Notes under the pieces: model-generated
The model's input: the letters and a program-made list of their open reading frames with translations, nothing else
Databases searched by the model: none
What the model was told of the DNA's origin: nothing
Shown: positions 60,733-64,000 of the stretch, piece by piece
Layout: each line of letters starts with the position of its first letter
Position numbering within the stretch: position 1 is the stretch's first letter
Assembly (NCBI GenBank): GCA_001683825.1
Contig: LXTR01000038.1
Coordinates: 310,001-374,000 of the forward strand
Reading direction: 5' to 3'
Length of the DNA: 64,000 nucleotides
Origin: Flavobacteriaceae bacterium CP2B
GTDB lineage: Bacteria > Bacteroidota > Bacteroidia > Flavobacteriales > Flavobacteriaceae
Made by a program: the position numbers and the translations under genes

Positions 60733-61074
60733 TAATAAGTATCTCACTTTCCCCGAAGGAACTGCACCTTACCCAATCCGTTGTTAATCATTAAAAAACT
60801 AAACCTTAATTCAAGGTCAAATATTAAATGCCTACTAAAACCTAACTTAAAATATGTACGACACATTTGAACCTTTCCAACAATTAAACATTTAAGAATT
60901 CACTTTTAAACCTAACAGATACTGTAAGCTACCCTTAAAACCGAACTTTTAAAATTTTAAAAATGATTAATTTTAATCATAGTTCAACTCATAATGAACT
61001 TTTTAAAAATACCTGTATTCTAAAAGAATGGAATGCCAGAAAAATGAGCCTATAAACTATAAACGCTAAAATAG
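60733..61074. other. AT-rich gap with a palindrome ahead of the membrane protein gene
   Basis: 342 nt without coding character. A perfect 8-bp inverted repeat ATGATTAA-TT-TTAATCAT lies at 60963-60980, about 95 nt ahead of the membrane protein gene, and CCTAAC/CCGAAC-type motifs recur at 60839-60945. Possible operator; nothing else recognised. Confidence 0.35.
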
Positions 61075-61740
61075 GTGGGAAGCCTTTTTAAATACTTAAC
61101 TGATTTCATTAAAGACAAAACTACTACCTGGGGATTTAAAACTGCCCTTTTTATTAGCATTATAACTTTAGTGTGTTTAACTGACTATTTTGTCGGATTT
61201 AGCAAAAATTATCACTTCAATAATAAGATTGAACAACTAGAGAAACTAACCAAACTCAAACAAGCTTTTCTAACAGACTCTACTGTTTTGAAGGAATTTC
61301 AGGAAATGGAATCTAAAGTCATCCAAAACAAGCATTATTCAGAGCGACTTTCATCCTTATTTTCAAAAGAAAACGAATCAAAAAATTTGAGTAGTTCAAA
61401 AATTAAGGGTCAAAATGAATCATCGAAAAATGCAGATACCACTAATAGATCCGTACGTTCAATTTTTTGGATGGCATTGTCTTCAAATTACCTTATAGCA
61501 ATAATTCTACCTTTTCTTGTTTTTTTACCATTTTACAACAAAGAAAGTAGAACAGGAAAAGGTATTTTAAGTTGGTTTTCTTCTTTGGTTATTCTCGCAA
61601 TTATGATAACGATTTTTACTTGGTTTGCTTACTTAATCCCTTTAATTGGGAATAACCCGAACTGGAATTATTTATTAAACATCGTGATGCATTCAGTGTT
61701 TTGGTTTGCGATTATTATGCTTGGTAAAAAGAACAAATAA
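61075..61740 (+). CDS. orphan membrane protein of the island
   Basis: A 221-residue protein with four hydrophobic segments: one near 20-42 (FKTALFISIITLVCLTDYFV), then a charged coiled-coil region (about 45-120, Lys/Glu/Ser-rich), then three spans (about 136-157, 166-190, 198-216). I know no family. The start is a GTG at 61075 and is uncertain. It lies between the DUF3800 gene and a restriction-modification gene; a helper role in defence, as with membrane effectors of other systems, is a guess. Confidence 0.55.
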   Translation: MGSLFKYLTDFIKDKTTTWGFKTALFISIITLVCLTDYFVGFSKNYHFNNKIEQLEKLTKLKQAFLTDSTVLKEFQEMESKVIQNKHYSERLSSLFSKENESKNLSSSKIKGQNESSKNADTTNRSVRSIFWMALSSNYLIAIILPFLVFLPFYNKESRTGKGILSWFSSLVILAIMITIFTWFAYLIPLIGNNPNWNYLLNIVMHSVFWFAIIMLGKKNK

Positions 61741-61836
61741 TCTTCTACCTATAACAAAATAAACTTGTTGTCAACACAGCCGAGCGTGTATGCCAGTTGA
61801 CATAAACCATTAGCAACAAAAACCAATTGATAATAA

Positions 61837-64000
61837 ATGACTTTAGAGCAATATATTGACAACTTAGACAAAAGATACAAGCTCGGAAATGCAACTGAAC
61901 ATACTTTTCGTGGCGACTTGCAGCAGCTTTTGGAAAGTTTGGAGCCGACCATTCGGGCGACCAACGAACCTAAAAGGCAAAAGTGCGGCGCGCCTGATTA
62001 CATTTTGACTAAGAGGGATATACCCGTGGGTTTTATTGAAGCAAAAGACATAGGCGACAATGACCTTGATGGAGCAAAGAAGACAGGAAACAAGGAGCAA
62101 TTTGACCGATACAAAGCTTCACTAAATAATCTGATATTCACGGATTATATCAACTTTCATTTGTATCGAGAAGGTGAGTTAATAACAAAAATCGCGATTG
62201 CAGAAGTCACAGATAAAGGCATTAGCTCTATACCTAACAACTTTGAGATTTTTGAAAATCTCATTAAAGATTTTTGTGTCCACGTAGGACAAACTATAAA
62301 GAGTCCTAAAAAATTAGCAGAAATGATGGCGGGTAAAGCCCGCCTGCTCTCCGATATAATCGAGAAGTCTTTGACCAGTGATGAAGTGAATCGTGAGAAC
62401 AGTACACTTCAGGAGCAGATGATGGCTTTTCAGGAAATACTCATCCATGATATTACAGCCAAAAGCTTTGCAGACGTATACGCCCAGACCATAGCCTACG
62501 GAATGTTTGCAGCTCGTCTACACGACCCTACCCTGAGTAATTTTAGTAGACAAGAAGCAGCTGAACTGATTCCTAAATCTAACCCATTTCTGAGAAAATT
62601 ATTCGGTTACATAGCTGGTCCGGATATTGACGATCGCATCAAATGGGTAGTTGAAAATCTTTCAGAAATTTTTCTTGCCTGTAATGTAGAAGAAATATTG
62701 AAGAATTACGGTAAGTCCACTAAAATGGAAGACCCTATAATCCATTTCTATGAAACCTTCCTAAGCGAATATGACCCAAAGTTACGTAAATCCCGTGGTG
62801 TTTGGTACACCCCACAACCCGTAGTAGATTTTATAGTACGAGCAGTTGACGATATTCTGAAAACTGAATTTGATTTACCGCAAGGTCTTGCAGACACGAG
62901 CAAAACAACCATAAGAGTAAATACCCAAACCGCAGATAAGCGTTCAGCAACTGGCTATAAACAGGTGGCGCAAGAAGTACACAAAGTACAAATTCTTGAC
63001 CCAGCCACAGGAACAGGAACTTTTTTGGCAGAAGTGGTAAAACATATTCACAAAAAGTTTCAAGGGCAACAAGGCATTTGGAGCAATTACGTAGAACAGC
63101 ACTTACTACCGAGATTAAATGGTTTTGAGTTGCTTATGGCTAGTTATGCAATGGCTCATCTGAAATTAGACCTATTGCTAACGGAGACAGGATTTAAACC
63201 CACCTCGAATCAAAGATTTAGGGTGTATCTAACTAACAGCCTGGAAGAAAGCCACCCTGATACCGGAACCCTATTTGCTAATTGGTTGAGCACTGAGGCC
63301 AATGAAGCAAATTATATTAAACGAGATACACCTATTATGTGTGTTATTGGAAATCCTCCTTATTCAATCAATAGTTCAAATAAATCCGAATGGATTGAGG
63401 AGCTTATTTTAAAATACAAGGAAGGATTAAACGAAAAATCTTTAAACTCTCTTTCCGACGATTATGTAAAATTCATTAGATATGGTCAACATTATATCGA
63501 AAAGAATGGAGAAGGAATTTTAGCATACATTTCTAATAATAGTTTCCTTGATGGACTGGTTCATCGTCAAATGAGAAGAAATCTCTTAGAAACTTTCGAC
63601 AGCATTTACATATTTGATCTACATGGAGATGCCAAGAAAAAGGAAATCAGTCCTGACGGTAGCCCTGATGAAAATGTATTTGACATTATGCAAGGGGTAT
63701 CTATTAATATATTTGTAAAAACGGGCAACCTAAAAAAAAATGAATTTGGCAAAGTCTTTCATTACGACTTACTTGGTAGAAGGAATGTAAAGTATGATTT
63801 TTTAAATACTAACTCCCGGCATACTATTAAGTGGCAGATTATTGAGCCACAATACCCATATTATTTTCTAACACCAAAAAATTTTCAAAATAGGAATCGC
63901 TACGAAGTTGGATTTAAAATTAATGAATTATTCAGTCGATACAACAATGGGATAGAAACAGGTAAAGATGCTTTATTCTATTCCATATCCAAAGATGAAC
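61837..64000 (+). CDS. type ISP-like restriction-modification enzyme (partial, cut by window edge)
   Basis: At least 721 residues from ATG 61837 (reads MTLEQYIDNL), in frame to the edge. The N-terminal part has a PD-(D/E)xK nuclease core, APDYILTKRDIPVGFIEAKD (about 49-68). A helical linker with FAARLHDPT follows, then a gamma-type adenine methyltransferase: motif I DPATGTGTFLAE (388-399) and catalytic motif IV NPPYSIN (506-512). Nuclease plus methylase in one chain is the type ISP/IIG layout; the middle, longer spacing and WYTPQPVVDF segment fit LlaBIII-like type ISP enzymes. C-terminal target recognition lies beyond the window. Protects DNA by methylation and cuts unmodified DNA. Confidence 0.88.
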   Translation, partial: MTLEQYIDNLDKRYKLGNATEHTFRGDLQQLLESLEPTIRATNEPKRQKCGAPDYILTKRDIPVGFIEAKDIGDNDLDGAKKTGNKEQFDRYKASLNNLIFTDYINFHLYREGELITKIAIAEVTDKGISSIPNNFEIFENLIKDFCVHVGQTIKSPKKLAEMMAGKARLLSDIIEKSLTSDEVNRENSTLQEQMMAFQEILIHDITAKSFADVYAQTIAYGMFAARLHDPTLSNFSRQEAAELIPKSNPFLRKLFGYIAGPDIDDRIKWVVENLSEIFLACNVEEILKNYGKSTKMEDPIIHFYETFLSEYDPKLRKSRGVWYTPQPVVDFIVRAVDDILKTEFDLPQGLADTSKTTIRVNTQTADKRSATGYKQVAQEVHKVQILDPATGTGTFLAEVVKHIHKKFQGQQGIWSNYVEQHLLPRLNGFELLMASYAMAHLKLDLLLTETGFKPTSNQRFRVYLTNSLEESHPDTGTLFANWLSTEANEANYIKRDTPIMCVIGNPPYSINSSNKSEWIEELILKYKEGLNEKSLNSLSDDYVKFIRYGQHYIEKNGEGILAYISNNSFLDGLVHRQMRRNLLETFDSIYIFDLHGDAKKKEISPDGSPDENVFDIMQGVSINIFVKTGNLKKNEFGKVFHYDLLGRRNVKYDFLNTNSRHTIKWQIIEPQYPYYFLTPKNFQNRNRYEVGFKINELFSRYNNGIETGKDALFYSISKDE

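Larger units (their letters stand above)
54311..64000. mobile_element. integrative element/genomic island with defence cargo (left part)
   Basis: The AT-rich segment from the mnmE stop to the window edge. Order: putative excisionase, tyrosine recombinase, unknown gene, second HTH gene, small gene, primase-helicase-type ATPase, palindromic 22-bp array, DUF3800 protein, membrane protein, type ISP-like restriction-modification enzyme (cut by the window). Recombination plus replication modules and no capsid or conjugation genes so far suggest an integrative mobilisable element or phage satellite. The right boundary is not seen. Confidence 0.75.

Overview
The window reads as a piece of chromosome from a marine-type member of the Flavobacteriaceae (Bacteroidota). 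Direct signs are gliding-motility genes gldF and gldG, a bacillithiol deacetylase (bshB1), a type IX secretion (T9SS) sorting tail, a fused ResB/CcsA cytochrome c assembly protein, families typical of the group (DUF4290, DUF2911, DUF6340, the small Lacal_2735 protein) and many promoter-like sites of the Bacteroidota form TTTG-N(17-20)-TAnnTTTG. The core is fairly GC-rich for the family and tightly packed. Genus cannot be fixed by eye; a Robiginitalea/Muriicola-like relative is an inference.

Core, 1 to about 54.3 kb. 0.3-11 kb: tRNA-His, a TPR sensor kinase, bshB1, a trans-sulfuration PLP enzyme, a MATE pump, a metzincin-like lipoprotein and the CcsBA protein. 11-20 kb: an operon of a DUF2520 protein, KdsC-like phosphatase, Maf, a lipoprotein and an MscS channel, then a PIG-L/LmbE protein coupled to a 33-residue membrane peptide and a sodium:solute symporter. 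21.5-24 kb: an SRPBCC/SDR/photolyase operon, probably light or stress controlled, behind an inverted-repeat operator candidate. 25-38 kb: small redox and housekeeping genes, MurA with Asp in place of the fosfomycin-target Cys, RecQ, Fmt, HU and YqgE. 38.1-38.5 kb: a near-perfect promoter, a structured RNA candidate, tRNA-Met and a decayed tRNA-Met copy. 39-54 kb: azoreductase, Crp-like regulator, a CrtI-like flavoprotein, a cNMP/CBS/DUF294 protein with an exonuclease, PurC, PhoH, gldFG, dnaN and mnmE.

Accessory island, about 54.3 kb to the right edge and beyond. Base composition becomes clearly AT-rich right after the mnmE stop codon. The 18 bp ending mnmE align with the chromosomal target used by SGI1-type islands, and the first genes of the island are a zinc-finger/HTH excisionase-like protein and a tyrosine recombinase. 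A replication-like module follows (second HTH protein, small protein, primase-helicase-type ATPase). Directly behind the ATPase lies a hidden array of six 22-bp units, each opening with a CAAYA-N3-TRTTG palindrome in strict register, which I read as iterons of a replication origin or a regulator array. The cargo is a DUF3800 protein with an extra C-terminal winged-helix-like region, an orphan membrane protein and the first 721 codons of a type ISP-like restriction-modification enzyme. The island looks like an integrative element or phage satellite carrying defence cargo; its right end is outside the window.
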